DNA of 64,000 bases from Bdellovibrio bacteriovorus (GTDB taxonomy: Bacteria; Bdellovibrionota; Bdellovibrionia; Bdellovibrionales; Bdellovibrionaceae), in contig NZ_LUKF01000001.1 of the NCBI RefSeq assembly GCF_001592755.1, positions 348,029 to 412,028 on the forward strand. The letters are read 5' to 3'. Positions 11,431-19,167 of the stretch are shown piece by piece. Position 1 is the stretch's first letter; each line of letters starts with the position of its first letter. Made by a program: the position numbers and the translations under genes. Under the pieces are notes generated by a model. It saw only the letters and a program-made list of their open reading frames with translations, was not told the origin of the DNA and did not search any database.

Positions 11431-11951
11431 GGGCCTCTCCGGATTGTGACGGTTTTATTTTCAAGCTTATGCGTTTTCGCCGAGAAATAATAATAGTTAA
11501 ACGAAAGCTCCAAAAGCTGGTTTGCCACAATATGTCTGCAGTACATTAAGTCGATGCAACTGGGGGAGGCGTAGTGGGGGCCGATAAAGAGCGCTAAATT
11601 TTTTCCTAGGAGCTCGCCCATCGCGGGGATGTCTTCGATATTATCCGCATTAATAGGTACTCCCACCTTTTCGCTAGCTAAGGTGATGCTTTCGCAACTA
11701 CTGCTGGTTTTTTGAGTCCAGGCATTTCTGTCGCTACAAAGATTTCTGATTTTATAAAGTGGGGATTTAAAAATATCCGTGAAGATCGTCACCGAAAGAT
11801 CGTTGGACTTTCCTTCTCGAGACAGATCCGAGGAAACCGCCCAATAATTATTGAAAACCACCGCGGCCGCCATCGTAGCTATAGACACTACGAGTATGCC
11901 GACAAGGCTTTCGATAATAGTGAGCCCAGCGTCTGTTCCGGAAACGTACAT
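11424..11951 (-). CDS. Minor pseudopilin, PilV/GspI-like
   Basis: A 175-aa protein with a short leader then GLTIIE and a hydrophobic helix, which is a type IV prepilin N-terminus with Glu+5. It is the first gene of the pseudopilin operon. The rest shows four cysteines (CSDRN, SSSCES, PSCIDLMYC) that probably pair. No strong ribosome-binding site is visible before the ATG at 11951, and no in-frame alternative is better. No assembly ATPase, platform protein or prepilin peptidase is in the window, so it must rely on machinery encoded elsewhere. Confidence 0.75.
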   Translation of the reverse strand: MYVSGTDAGLTIIESLVGILVVSIATMAAAVVFNNYWAVSSDLSREGKSNDLSVTIFTDIFKSPLYKIRNLCSDRNAWTQKTSSSCESITLASEKVGVPINADNIEDIPAMGELLGKNLALFIGPHYASPSCIDLMYCRHIVANQLLELSFNYYYFSAKTHKLENKTVTIRRGPW

Positions 11952-12054
11952 ATAGACACAGCCTATATTTCGAACAAATCGAAGTAAAGGAACCTATCTC
12001 ATGTTCTGGCCTATAAACTGGGTTCGCCGATTTACTGTAATGCTTGTGACAAAT

Positions 12055-12082
12055 AAAAAAACCACCTTAGTCGGTGGTTTTT
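12055..12082 (-). terminator. Terminator of tRNA-Val
   Basis: Stem ACCACC / GGTGGT with a 6-base loop, followed on the minus strand by a run of seven T. It lies 27 bases beyond the encoded CCA end of the tRNA. Confidence 0.85.
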
Positions 12083-12108
12083 AGTGCGAGATAAATTTTG
12101 AAGAAAAA

Positions 12109-12184
12109 TGGTAGGGAATGCCGGATTCGAACCGACGACATCCACCTTGTAAGGGTGGCGCTCTACCAACTGAGCTAATTCCCT
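12109..12184 (-). tRNA. tRNA-Val (UAC)
   Basis: A 76-base gene on the minus strand including an encoded CCA. The 7-bp acceptor stem is AGGGAAT/ATTCCCT with discriminator A. The D arm contains TTAGCTCAGTTGGTAGAGC and the T loop GTTCGAATC. The anticodon stem-loop is CCACC-CTTACAA-GGTGG, which places TAC at 34-36 and so reads GUA and other valine codons. It is the only tRNA seen in the window. Confidence 0.95.
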
Positions 12185-12192
12185 ATCGTCTC

Positions 12193-12221
12193 GAAGGACC
12201 ATTTTGTAACAATGGTCCTTC
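12193..12221. repeat. 11-bp perfect hairpin before the tRNA
   Basis: Perfect inverted repeat GAAGGACCATT / AATGGTCCTTC with a 7-base loop. It sits between the stop of the secreted-protein gene (12250) and the 5' end of tRNA-Val, both on the minus strand. There is no T-run after it. It may stabilise the mRNA end, act as a weak terminator or guide processing. Confidence 0.7.
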
Positions 12222-12249
12222 TTAATAGCAATATCTTTTTTAACGTTTC

Positions 12250-12828
12250 TTACTTTTTTATATCTTCAAGGCAGACTTTTTGAGTCAAATGGGCAGAGAT
12301 CTTCATAATTTGCATATGAACCATGCCCTCGATGCCTTTGTTATCAAGCGCACCCATTGAAAGAACCATAACCGCCTCTGTAGGCATATCGCCTTTAAGA
12401 GGTGGGATCGTTAGATCCTGCAAGTCCTTCTCACTAAATGCTGACAATTGAACTCTGTAAGTCGCGCCCAATTTGCTCGTCATTTGTGCAAGCACTTTGT
12501 TGCTTCTTTCAATACCCACACCTGTCGCAAGGACACGGCAAGTATCACCGTCGAATTGCTTCACTTGAAGCTGACGGATGCCTGTTGATTTTTGACGAAC
12601 TACTTTCAAAGCGAAGTAAGAAGTAAAGTCCCCTTGCTCTACTTTCCACAAGCCTTGGATATCAGACCATGGGAAAGGTTGGACCATCGCCCAAGGCCAT
12701 GGAACCCAGCGGTCATCACCGGCTGGCATGATGTGTTCTTCTTCAGTCGTAGTCTCATAGTAATTTGCAGCCGAAGCTGTAAATCCCATGAGTCCAATCA
12801 TTGTTGCTAACAATAAGCTGCGTAACAT
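12250..12828 (-). CDS. Exported protein paired with a TPR-winged-helix regulator
   Basis: A 192-aa protein with a clear signal peptide (residues 1-20, ending ASA). The mature part begins with a tyrosine/threonine/glutamate-rich stretch, then a Trp/Pro-rich patch (RWVPWPWAM), and has two cysteines. No domain is recognised. It begins nine bases after the stop of the regulator gene at 12838-13941, so the two form an operon. Similar regulator-secreted-protein pairs recur at 24.2-26.4 kb and 31.0-33.0 kb. Function is unknown. Confidence 0.8.
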   Translation of the reverse strand: MLRSLLLATMIGLMGFTASAANYYETTTEEEHIMPAGDDRWVPWPWAMVQPFPWSDIQGLWKVEQGDFTSYFALKVVRQKSTGIRQLQVKQFDGDTCRVLATGVGIERSNKVLAQMTSKLGATYRVQLSAFSEKDLQDLTIPPLKGDMPTEAVMVLSMGALDNKGIEGMVHMQIMKISAHLTQKVCLEDIKK

Positions 12829-12837
12829 GAATCCCCC

Positions 12838-13941
12838 CTAGTGCTCGAAATGAACTCGAGCCGCTTTATTCATGTAATATCCATTTTTGGCTCTAAAAAT
12901 ATATTTTGGTTTCTCGTAATCCGGTTCAATTAATTTACGCAGACGTTTGATCGTGACGTAAATCTTATTGTCATGGATTGCAGGATCGTACGGTTGCTTC
13001 CATACGTTTTCAACCAAGAATTCTTTTGAATAAATGTGACCTTGATTCTGAACAAACAAGCGCAACAAATCCAAAAGAATGAATTGGTTTTTGAAATCAA
13101 TGCGACCCAACTTTTTCTCAATCACTGAGTGGTTGGGTTCATCGAAAATAAGATCGAAATTAGTTTGCGTCTCGCCACCGATTTTTTCAGCCAACGCTTT
13201 AACCATACGGCCCAAGCGACGGTGATTTTCAGTGTCTACGGATTTTTGCGCAAGAGTGATGTAGGTTCTTGCCATATCCTTGTCGCCAATCTCGAAGTAA
13301 GCATCTGCCAAACCACCCATAAGGTAGTTCGACATCACGACGTTGCGAGTTTCTTTGACGATGTCATAAGCTTTCCAAAGTACTTCGATAGCTTCGTCAT
13401 ACTTTTTCATTTGCTTTAAGATGTCCGCGTTCAAGAAAAGCGAAGACGCCTGAAGATCCGGCATTTGATACACTTGGAAGAACACTTGCAGATTGTAGAT
13501 TTCTTTCAGCGCATCCGAATGACGAGCGGTCGCGGGATGAGAATAAACCATCGCCAGACCAAAGATCGCATGACAGATATCTTCCTTATTGTCGGAAGCA
13601 AGACCGATAGCCAATGCCTTTTGCAAATAGTCCATCGCTGTCTCTAGTTGACCCTTATAAGAAGCGCACACTGCGAGTGTGTAATATGTTTTGGAGTTAA
13701 GTTCGAAGCCTTCTTTAAGAACTAGATCTTGAAGTTTTTCTTTTGTTGAATTGATTTCTTCAAATTGCTCGCGCTCTGCAAAGATACGCAATAGCAAATT
13801 AAGGCACTTTAAGTATTGAGAGAAATTTTTCTCAGCAAAGTATCCTTTGGAAGCCTCTTGAAGATGCTCCACCGCTGGAGAAAACTCTCCGCGGTCACAG
13901 TATAACTTGCCGAGCTCAAAGGCACGATCTAGTTGGTTCAT
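12838..13941 (-). CDS. TPR protein with C-terminal winged-helix DNA-binding domain
   Basis: A 367-aa cytoplasmic protein. Residues 1-240 are helical TPR-like repeats (for example GQLETAMDYLQKALAIG). Residues from about 268 form an OmpR/PhoB-type winged helix with VENVWKQPYDP, a recognition helix in KIYVTIKRLRKLI and a wing ending AKNGYYM. It lacks a phosphoreceiver domain, so it probably responds to protein or peptide partners through the TPRs. It is co-transcribed with a small exported protein, and a sigma-70-like promoter lies at 13992-14019. The target genes are unknown. Confidence 0.85.
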   Translation of the reverse strand: MNQLDRAFELGKLYCDRGEFSPAVEHLQEASKGYFAEKNFSQYLKCLNLLLRIFAEREQFEEINSTKEKLQDLVLKEGFELNSKTYYTLAVCASYKGQLETAMDYLQKALAIGLASDNKEDICHAIFGLAMVYSHPATARHSDALKEIYNLQVFFQVYQMPDLQASSLFLNADILKQMKKYDEAIEVLWKAYDIVKETRNVVMSNYLMGGLADAYFEIGDKDMARTYITLAQKSVDTENHRRLGRMVKALAEKIGGETQTNFDLIFDEPNHSVIEKKLGRIDFKNQFILLDLLRLFVQNQGHIYSKEFLVENVWKQPYDPAIHDNKIYVTIKRLRKLIEPDYEKPKYIFRAKNGYYMNKAARVHFEH

Positions 13942-14296
13942 AAGTTCCTAAAACTCCAAAACAAATTTCGAATTACTCGCAGGGATACAGGTTTTTACAG
14001 ATTGTCAGGATTTCGTCAATGTAAGACGCAGACAGTTGCTCATTAAATAAGCATGTTGAGAATTGATTTCAGGAATGTAATAGAAGCCGCTTCCAGCGCG
14101 GGAGTTAACGCACTGGGCTTCCGGCACTTTTAGTTATTTTTTCTTTGCCAAGATTGGAATTGTACTTTTGTTCGCCTAGATCATTGTCCAAACACAGTGT
14201 TCCGAAAGTCCGAATTTTGCGAAGGAACATAAGAGAAATTCGTAAGCACGTTAAAAATCGGTGAAGATATTTTTAACTCCTAACAAAGGCTGATGA
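13942..14296. other. Divergent intergenic region
   Basis: This 355-base gap separates the divergent TPR-winged-helix gene and the proline-rich lipoprotein gene. It holds a likely minus-strand promoter at 13992-14019. It also holds an imperfect hairpin at 14083-14121 (GAAGCC/GGCTTC outside, CAGCGCG/CGCACTG inside) followed by a T-rich stretch at 14127-14143, which could be a terminator or small-RNA end. No open frame of note was seen. Confidence 0.5.
13992..14019 (-). promoter_or_regulatory. Sigma-70-like promoter of the TPR regulator
   Basis: On the minus strand TTGACG (14019-14014), a 16-base spacer and TAAAAA (13997-13992). The start codon is about 50 bases downstream at 13941, with AGGAAC before it. 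Confidence 0.5.
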
Positions 14297-15559
14297 ATGA
14301 AGACGGCTCGCTTGTGTCTGCTTGCGCTCACGCTAACAACTTTTCTTTCGGCGTGTTCGTCTTCTTCAGATGACTCTTTACCCGCGGATAATTCTTCAAC
14401 GGTAAGACCTCCAGTGACTTCGCCGTCGCCTTCTCCGAGTCCTTCGCCAACGGATCCGACCACTCCGACGCCGACACCGGAAGAACCTACACCAACACCA
14501 CAGCCGGAGCCAAGTCCGACACCAAGTCCTGCACCAGCACCAGAGCCAGAACCAAATCCAGCGCCGAATCCTTCACCGTCTCCAGCTCCAACGCCTGAGC
14601 CCAATCCTGCTCCGTCACCAGAACCAAGCCCAGCGCCGGTTCCAACGCCTCAGCCTTCGCCAGGCCCTTCTCCGCAACCAACGCCGGAGCCGAGTCCTGC
14701 GCCATTACCGACACCAGTTCCCGAACCAAGTCCTGCTCCACAACCGGAACCGACTCCAGCGCCTCCGGTGGGGACGACTTGTCCTGTGAATTATGAGTAC
14801 GTCAGTGCGAACGCCATCGTTGGAACAAGTGCTTTCTGTCTGGCGAAGTTTGAAATGAAAAATGTGAACTCGATCGCGAAGACTCAAGCGGCCGGAAAAC
14901 CTTGGCTTGCTGGAAAAGCTACGGCAACCGCAGCTTGTGCGGCTTTGGGATCCCAATATCGTTTGCCGACAAATGCAGAATGGAATGCGGCGGCCTTAGA
15001 AATTTATAACAACGCTGCCAACTGGTCGGGAAATGCGCACAAGACGGGAAGACTTTATACCGGATTTTATTCAGGCTGGACTGAGCCGATCGAAATTTCT
15101 GATATAACAAATCCATATTCGGGCACTGGAAAAAACAGCGGCTCGGAAAGAAGAACTTTTGTTCTTGCGAGTGGAAGTGTGATTTGGGATTTTGCAGGGA
15201 ATGCGTGGGAGTGGGTCAGTGATACTATCTATGGCAACTCGTACACACCGGATCTTTCTAGTCCTTACGGGCGCAGTTATCATAACAATAACTGGGACGT
15301 AAAACCTGGCTCAAAACAACTCTTCGACTTTACAGGAATGACATCGGTGCCGAAACAAGATGTTTACCTCGGTAATCTTTTTGGTGGCAGCAACGGAAAA
15401 GTCATTCGTGGAGGAGCCGTGTGTATTCACTCTCCCGGAGCAACTGGCATCTTTACAGCGAACATCGGTGATATCACCGCCGATGATTTGCAAGCACCCG
15501 CTTCGTGGAATCTACGGATGAATAACGTAGGCTTTCGTTGCGTGACCACTCCTCAGTAA
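14297..15559 (+). CDS. Lipoprotein with proline-rich stalk and formylglycine-generating-enzyme-like domain
   Basis: A 420-aa exported lipoprotein. The lipobox LSAC gives Cys20. A low-complexity region of PSP, PAP and PEP units runs from about residue 33 to 155 and would form an extended stalk. The C-terminal domain (about 165-418) shows GNAWEWVSD and VGFRCV, hallmarks of the FGE-sulfatase/C-type-lectin-like fold. Catalytic cysteines of true formylglycine enzymes were not identified, so it may be a binding domain. The architecture suggests a surface adhesin held away from the membrane. The gene begins 36 codons before the stalk, and its GC-rich repeat generates long but spurious antisense frames. 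Confidence 0.85.
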   Translation: MKTARLCLLALTLTTFLSACSSSSDDSLPADNSSTVRPPVTSPSPSPSPSPTDPTTPTPTPEEPTPTPQPEPSPTPSPAPAPEPEPNPAPNPSPSPAPTPEPNPAPSPEPSPAPVPTPQPSPGPSPQPTPEPSPAPLPTPVPEPSPAPQPEPTPAPPVGTTCPVNYEYVSANAIVGTSAFCLAKFEMKNVNSIAKTQAAGKPWLAGKATATAACAALGSQYRLPTNAEWNAAALEIYNNAANWSGNAHKTGRLYTGFYSGWTEPIEISDITNPYSGTGKNSGSERRTFVLASGSVIWDFAGNAWEWVSDTIYGNSYTPDLSSPYGRSYHNNNWDVKPGSKQLFDFTGMTSVPKQDVYLGNLFGGSNGKVIRGGAVCIHSPGATGIFTANIGDITADDLQAPASWNLRMNNVGFRCVTTPQ

Positions 15560-15569
15560 TTTTTTAGCG

Positions 15570-15610
15570 GGGGAAGATACCGCGGTACTTTTTAGTAAGG
15601 TATCTTCCCC
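15570..15610 (+). terminator. Long hairpin after the stalk lipoprotein
   Basis: Perfect 12-bp stem GGGGAAGATACC / GGTATCTTCCCC enclosing a 17-base loop with GGTACTTTTTAGTA. It starts 11 bases after the stop. There is no T-run beyond it. The loop sequence recurs at 16278-16292 (see repeat entry). Confidence 0.65.
15584..15597 (+). repeat. GGTAC-TTTTTAGTA repeat, copy 1
   Basis: GGTACTTTTTAGTA. A near-identical copy with one extra C lies at 16278-16292 in the same orientation. The two copies bracket the small lipoprotein gene at 15811-16290. Confidence 0.55.
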
Positions 15611-15810
15611 TCACCATTTCCTCTTTGAAAACCTACCCGTTTCTTCAGTGAAAAACTCAAAATACTTTTTTGTTAATTTAATTTGTTCGTAAATAAGCCG
15701 TTGTTTTTACGTTTGTTATCCTTAATTCCCCGCTTGAGACACATAAATTCAATAAAGTTTGATTCCACAGCTCCGATGTTTCAAAGACAACATAAAGGAG
15801 ACCTGCATTT

Positions 15811-16290
15811 ATGATGAAACAGATGCTGTTAGTAATTGCGTTTTGTCTTAGTGGTTGCGCGACAATCGTGAAAAACGAAAAGATCCCAGTGAAGTTCGTC
15901 GGTGGATTGCAAAAAGGGGAAACTCAAATCAGTATTCCTGACGGACAATATCAAGTTTTCAACGGCCAAACCACGGTGCTCGTTTCTCGATCTAAAGAAG
16001 ACATTCCAATTTCCGTGACTTGCAATAACGAAACTCGCGAAGGTGTTATTAAAACATCTTACGATGCGACAGCAGGGATTTTAGGTAACATTGTATTTGG
16101 TGGAATTATTGGAATGGGTATTGATGCCTACAATAACAAGACATACGATCCACCGCAGATTTACAACATAGCTCCGCTTTGTCTGAAAGAAGCTTCGGCA
16201 CCAGAAACCATTGCGGCGAAAGAGGCACCTCGTCAGCCAAGTTCTCAAATGCAACAGCCGCCGTACAAAAAGAACCTGGTACCTTTTTAG
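15811..16290 (+). CDS. Small lipoprotein
   Basis: A 159-aa exported lipoprotein. The lipobox LSGC gives Cys17 (Cys16 if the second ATG is used), followed by ATIVK. The middle is beta-rich, and a hydrophobic glycine-rich stretch (GILGNIVFGGIIGMGIDA, about 91-108) could touch or enter the outer membrane. The C-terminal tail is Pro/Gln-rich. AAAGGAG lies before the ATG. The last five codons and the stop (LVPF, TAG) are made by the repeat at 16278-16292, suggesting the original end was altered by it. No function is known. Confidence 0.75.
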   Translation: MMKQMLLVIAFCLSGCATIVKNEKIPVKFVGGLQKGETQISIPDGQYQVFNGQTTVLVSRSKEDIPISVTCNNETREGVIKTSYDATAGILGNIVFGGIIGMGIDAYNNKTYDPPQIYNIAPLCLKEASAPETIAAKEAPRQPSSQMQQPPYKKNLVPF

Positions 16291-16310
16291 TACAAAGGGA
16301 AGCAGGTACC
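16278..16310 (+). repeat. GGTACC-TTTTTAGTA repeat, copy 2
   Basis: GGTACCTTTTTAGTA at 16278-16292 plus an outer inverted repeat: CCTGGTACC on the left and GCAGGTACC (16302-16310) on the right. It supplies the stop codon of the lipoprotein gene. Confidence 0.55.
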
Positions 16311-16313
16311 AAA

Positions 16314-16347
16314 AAAAAAGGGTCGGTATTTCTACCGACCCTTTTTT
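16314..16347. terminator. Bidirectional terminator between lipoprotein gene and lon
   Basis: Stem AAAAAAGGGTCGGTA / TACCGACCCTTTTTT with a TTTC tetraloop, symmetric A and T tracts. It serves both convergent genes. Confidence 0.9.
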
Positions 16348-16367
16348 AGTTAAATTGTTCTTTGATC

Positions 16368-18872
16368 TTAGTGATGATGGTGAACTGATTGGCCTGTGTA
16401 TTGAGCTTTAATGCCGAACTCAGTCTCTTTTTGAACTTTGAAAAGTTCTTTTGGAGTCTTGATGTCCAAAGCGTTGATCAATACTTGGTCCACGTGGTCT
16501 ACCAAGATGACTTTCAAGTCTTTCATCACTTCCTTAGGGATGTCCTTAAGATCTTTTTCGTTCTCTTTAGGACAGATGATGATCTTGATGCCACCGCGGT
16601 GAGCCGCCAGGATCTTTTCTTTCAAACCACCAATCGCCATCACGCGACCGCGAAGTGAAATCTCGCCCGTCATTGCCACAGTTCTTTTCACTGGAACTTT
16701 CATGATTGCCGAAACAATTGAAGTTGTCAGTGCGATACCTGCTGAAGGACCGTCTTTAGGAACAGCGCCTTCTGGCAAATGGATGTGCACGTCGATGTTA
16801 GAGAAGTACTCTTTATCCAAACCGAACAAAGGACCTCTTGAACGTACGTAGCTCATCGCTGCGGAACATGATTCTTTCATCACATCACCCAGCTGACCTG
16901 TGACTGTGAATTTACCTTTACCAGGCACCACACTCACTTCGACAGCTAGAAGGTCACCGCCCACTTCCGTCCAAGCCATACCGTTCGTCAAACCGATCTC
17001 GTTTTCCGTCTCGATCACACCGAACTTGAACTTGTGCGGACCTAACAAGTCGACCAGTTTTTGCGGAGTTACCACGTAACCGCCGTTCTTGTTGTTCGTT
17101 GCGGATTTTTCTGTCGTTTTCGAAGCTTTCTTCGCAGAGCCTTTTTTAGCGGCTTTCGTGCCTTCAGCTTTGAAGTTTTCAACAGTTTCACCCATCACGA
17201 TTTCCTTAGCGACCTTACGGCACACATTCGCCATCTGTCTTTCTAAGTTACGGACGCCGGCTTCTTTCGTGTAGTAACGAATGATGTCGCGGATCGTTTC
17301 GTCTTTGATCGTGACTTTATAATTTTTCAAACCGTGGTTTTCCAATTGCTTCGGAACTAGGTAGTTCTTAGCGATATGGAATTTTTCCTGCTCAATGTAA
17401 CCTTCAAGATTGATGATCTCCATACGATCCAACAATGGACGTGGAATCGTATGCAATGAGTTCGCAGTTGCGATAAACATCACTTTTGAAAGGTCGTACT
17501 CAAGCTCCAAGTAGTGATCTTGGAAGTTGTTGTTTTGCTCAGGATCCAAAACCTCAAGCATTGCGGCTGCTGGGTCACCACGGAAATCATTCGCCATTTT
17601 GTCGATCTCATCGAGCAATACGAGCGGATTACCTTTGTCCACTTTACGAAGTGCTTGAAGGATTTTACCTGGCATCGCACCCACGTAAGTTTTTCTGTGA
17701 CCACGAATCTCTGCTTCGTCACGCACGCCACCTAAAGAGATACGCGCAAATGGACGATTCAAAGACTCTGCAATCGATCTTGCAAGAGATGTCTTACCGA
17801 CCCCTGGAGGACCTGCCAAACAAAGGATTGGACCCTTCATGTCTTTCGAAATCGAAAGAACGGCAAGGTATTCAAGGATACGGTCTTTTACTTTTTCTAA
17901 GCCCCAGTGATCGTCATCAAGGATGCGTTGAGCATTCTTAAGATCATGCTTCTCTTCATTGTAGTCATACCATGGAAGAGAAAGAACCCAGTCGATGTAG
18001 TTACGAACGACTGTGGCTTCCGCAGACATAGGTGACATCATTTTGAGTTTTTTAATCTCTTTCATGACCTTGTCTTTGGCTTCTTGGGACATTTTCTTAG
18101 CTTTAGTTTTTACTTCTAAATCCTGAAGCTCTGCTTGGTAATCGTCTTTTTCACCAAGTTCTTTTTGGATCGCCTGCATTTGTTCATTCAAATAGTACTC
18201 TTTTTGAGAGCGCTCCATTTGTTTCTTCACGCGAGTGCGGATCTTTTTCTCTACTTCAAGGATCTCGATTTCACCTGTCATTAGATTCAACAAGTGCTCA
18301 AGACGTTTTGAAGGATCAATGATCTCTAGGACGGCTTGCTTGTCTTCTAGTTTCAAGTTCAATTGAGCAACGATGATGTCAGCCAACTCACCTGGATTCT
18401 CGATCGTTGATACACGCATCAAGATTTCTGGTGGGATGCGCTTATTCAGCTTCACGTAAGTTTCGAAAGTCGATTTTACGGAGCGAACAAGGGCTTGGGC
18501 TTCTACGATGTTCGTAGAATCTTCATCCAGGGCTTCACAAGAAACCATGAAGAAGTTGTCATTGTTTACGAAATTCTTAATCTTTACACGACGTTTACCT
18601 TCGACAAGAACTTTTACAGTTCCATCTGGCAAACGAAGTAATTGGATGATTGTACCGACTGTACCGATTGCAAAGATATCTTTGGGCTCGGGATTGTTCG
18701 TCTTCGCATCTTTTTGTGCCGCTAGAACGATGTCAGTTTGTTTGCTCATCGCTTCTTCAAGAGCATTGATACTCTTTTCGCGACCAACAAACAAAGGCAT
18801 CATCATATGCGGAAAAATGATGAGGTCTCTTAGGGGCAAAAGTGGTAGTTGTTGAACTTTTCCCTCGCTCAT
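16368..18872 (-). CDS. lon: ATP-dependent protease Lon
   Basis: LonA degrades misfolded and regulatory proteins in the cytoplasm. The 834-aa protein has the N-terminal substrate domain, an AAA+ module with Walker A GPPGVGKT (Lys360) and the protease domain with the Ser710/Lys753 dyad (PKDGPSAG and GGLKEK). Between AAA+ and protease is a Lys/Ala/Ser-rich insert (about residues 575-600) that is not typical. The chain ends in four histidines. The ribosome-binding site GGGAGGGAG is strong, and its leader holds the repeat CGAGTCTG twice and a small palindrome. It is monocistronic. Confidence 0.97.
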   Translation of the reverse strand: MSEGKVQQLPLLPLRDLIIFPHMMMPLFVGREKSINALEEAMSKQTDIVLAAQKDAKTNNPEPKDIFAIGTVGTIIQLLRLPDGTVKVLVEGKRRVKIKNFVNNDNFFMVSCEALDEDSTNIVEAQALVRSVKSTFETYVKLNKRIPPEILMRVSTIENPGELADIIVAQLNLKLEDKQAVLEIIDPSKRLEHLLNLMTGEIEILEVEKKIRTRVKKQMERSQKEYYLNEQMQAIQKELGEKDDYQAELQDLEVKTKAKKMSQEAKDKVMKEIKKLKMMSPMSAEATVVRNYIDWVLSLPWYDYNEEKHDLKNAQRILDDDHWGLEKVKDRILEYLAVLSISKDMKGPILCLAGPPGVGKTSLARSIAESLNRPFARISLGGVRDEAEIRGHRKTYVGAMPGKILQALRKVDKGNPLVLLDEIDKMANDFRGDPAAAMLEVLDPEQNNNFQDHYLELEYDLSKVMFIATANSLHTIPRPLLDRMEIINLEGYIEQEKFHIAKNYLVPKQLENHGLKNYKVTIKDETIRDIIRYYTKEAGVRNLERQMANVCRKVAKEIVMGETVENFKAEGTKAAKKGSAKKASKTTEKSATNNKNGGYVVTPQKLVDLLGPHKFKFGVIETENEIGLTNGMAWTEVGGDLLAVEVSVVPGKGKFTVTGQLGDVMKESCSAAMSYVRSRGPLFGLDKEYFSNIDVHIHLPEGAVPKDGPSAGIALTTSIVSAIMKVPVKRTVAMTGEISLRGRVMAIGGLKEKILAAHRGGIKIIICPKENEKDLKDIPKEVMKDLKVILVDHVDQVLINALDIKTPKELFKVQKETEFGIKAQYTGQSVHHHH

Positions 18873-18892
18873 ATATCTCCCTCCCTTGGGTT

Positions 18893-18927
18893 AACGAGCA
18901 GACTCGTTCTTCTCAGACTCGAGCCAA
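18893..18927 (-). promoter_or_regulatory. Repeats in the lon leader
   Basis: Palindrome AACGAG-TCTG-CTCGTT lies about 20 bases upstream of the lon start codon. On the minus strand CGAGTCTG occurs twice, 15 bases apart. This could be a regulator site or an RNA hairpin close to the ribosome-binding site. It does not match the CIRCE or HrcA sequence. The 295-base gap to the next gene shows no other clear element. Confidence 0.4.
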
Positions 18928-19167
18928 ATCAACTTCGGTTAAAAATCCGTTTCAACCCAAGTTAGATTCCTGTACTCAGTTTAACTATGAGTACGATTAC
19001 TGGGAAGTAAATATATTCGGAAAAAAAAGAGTTCTGGCCCTTGCCACAAATTTGTTTGCTTAATTTTTGGGCATCATAAAAAAGGCTGATGTTAGCCGAA
19101 AAGTATTCTTATTTGTGTCGGATTTTGAGAATCTTTCCTAAATGTAATACCGAGCCATTCGATTTTC

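Noticed and set aside
14251-14741. Long antisense frames over the proline-rich lipoprotein gene, rich in Gly, Val and Leu
   Set aside because: They are the complement of the PSP/PAP/PEP codon repeat and have no start signal or independent pattern.
16368-16382. Four-histidine Lon end as an engineered tag
   Set aside because: The flanking sequence is ordinary genomic DNA with a natural terminator, and no vector sequence is seen.
19076-19102. AGCC/GGCT hairpin with a T-run on the minus strand between lon and the histidine kinase
   Set aside because: The stem is only four base pairs and no minus-strand gene ends there.
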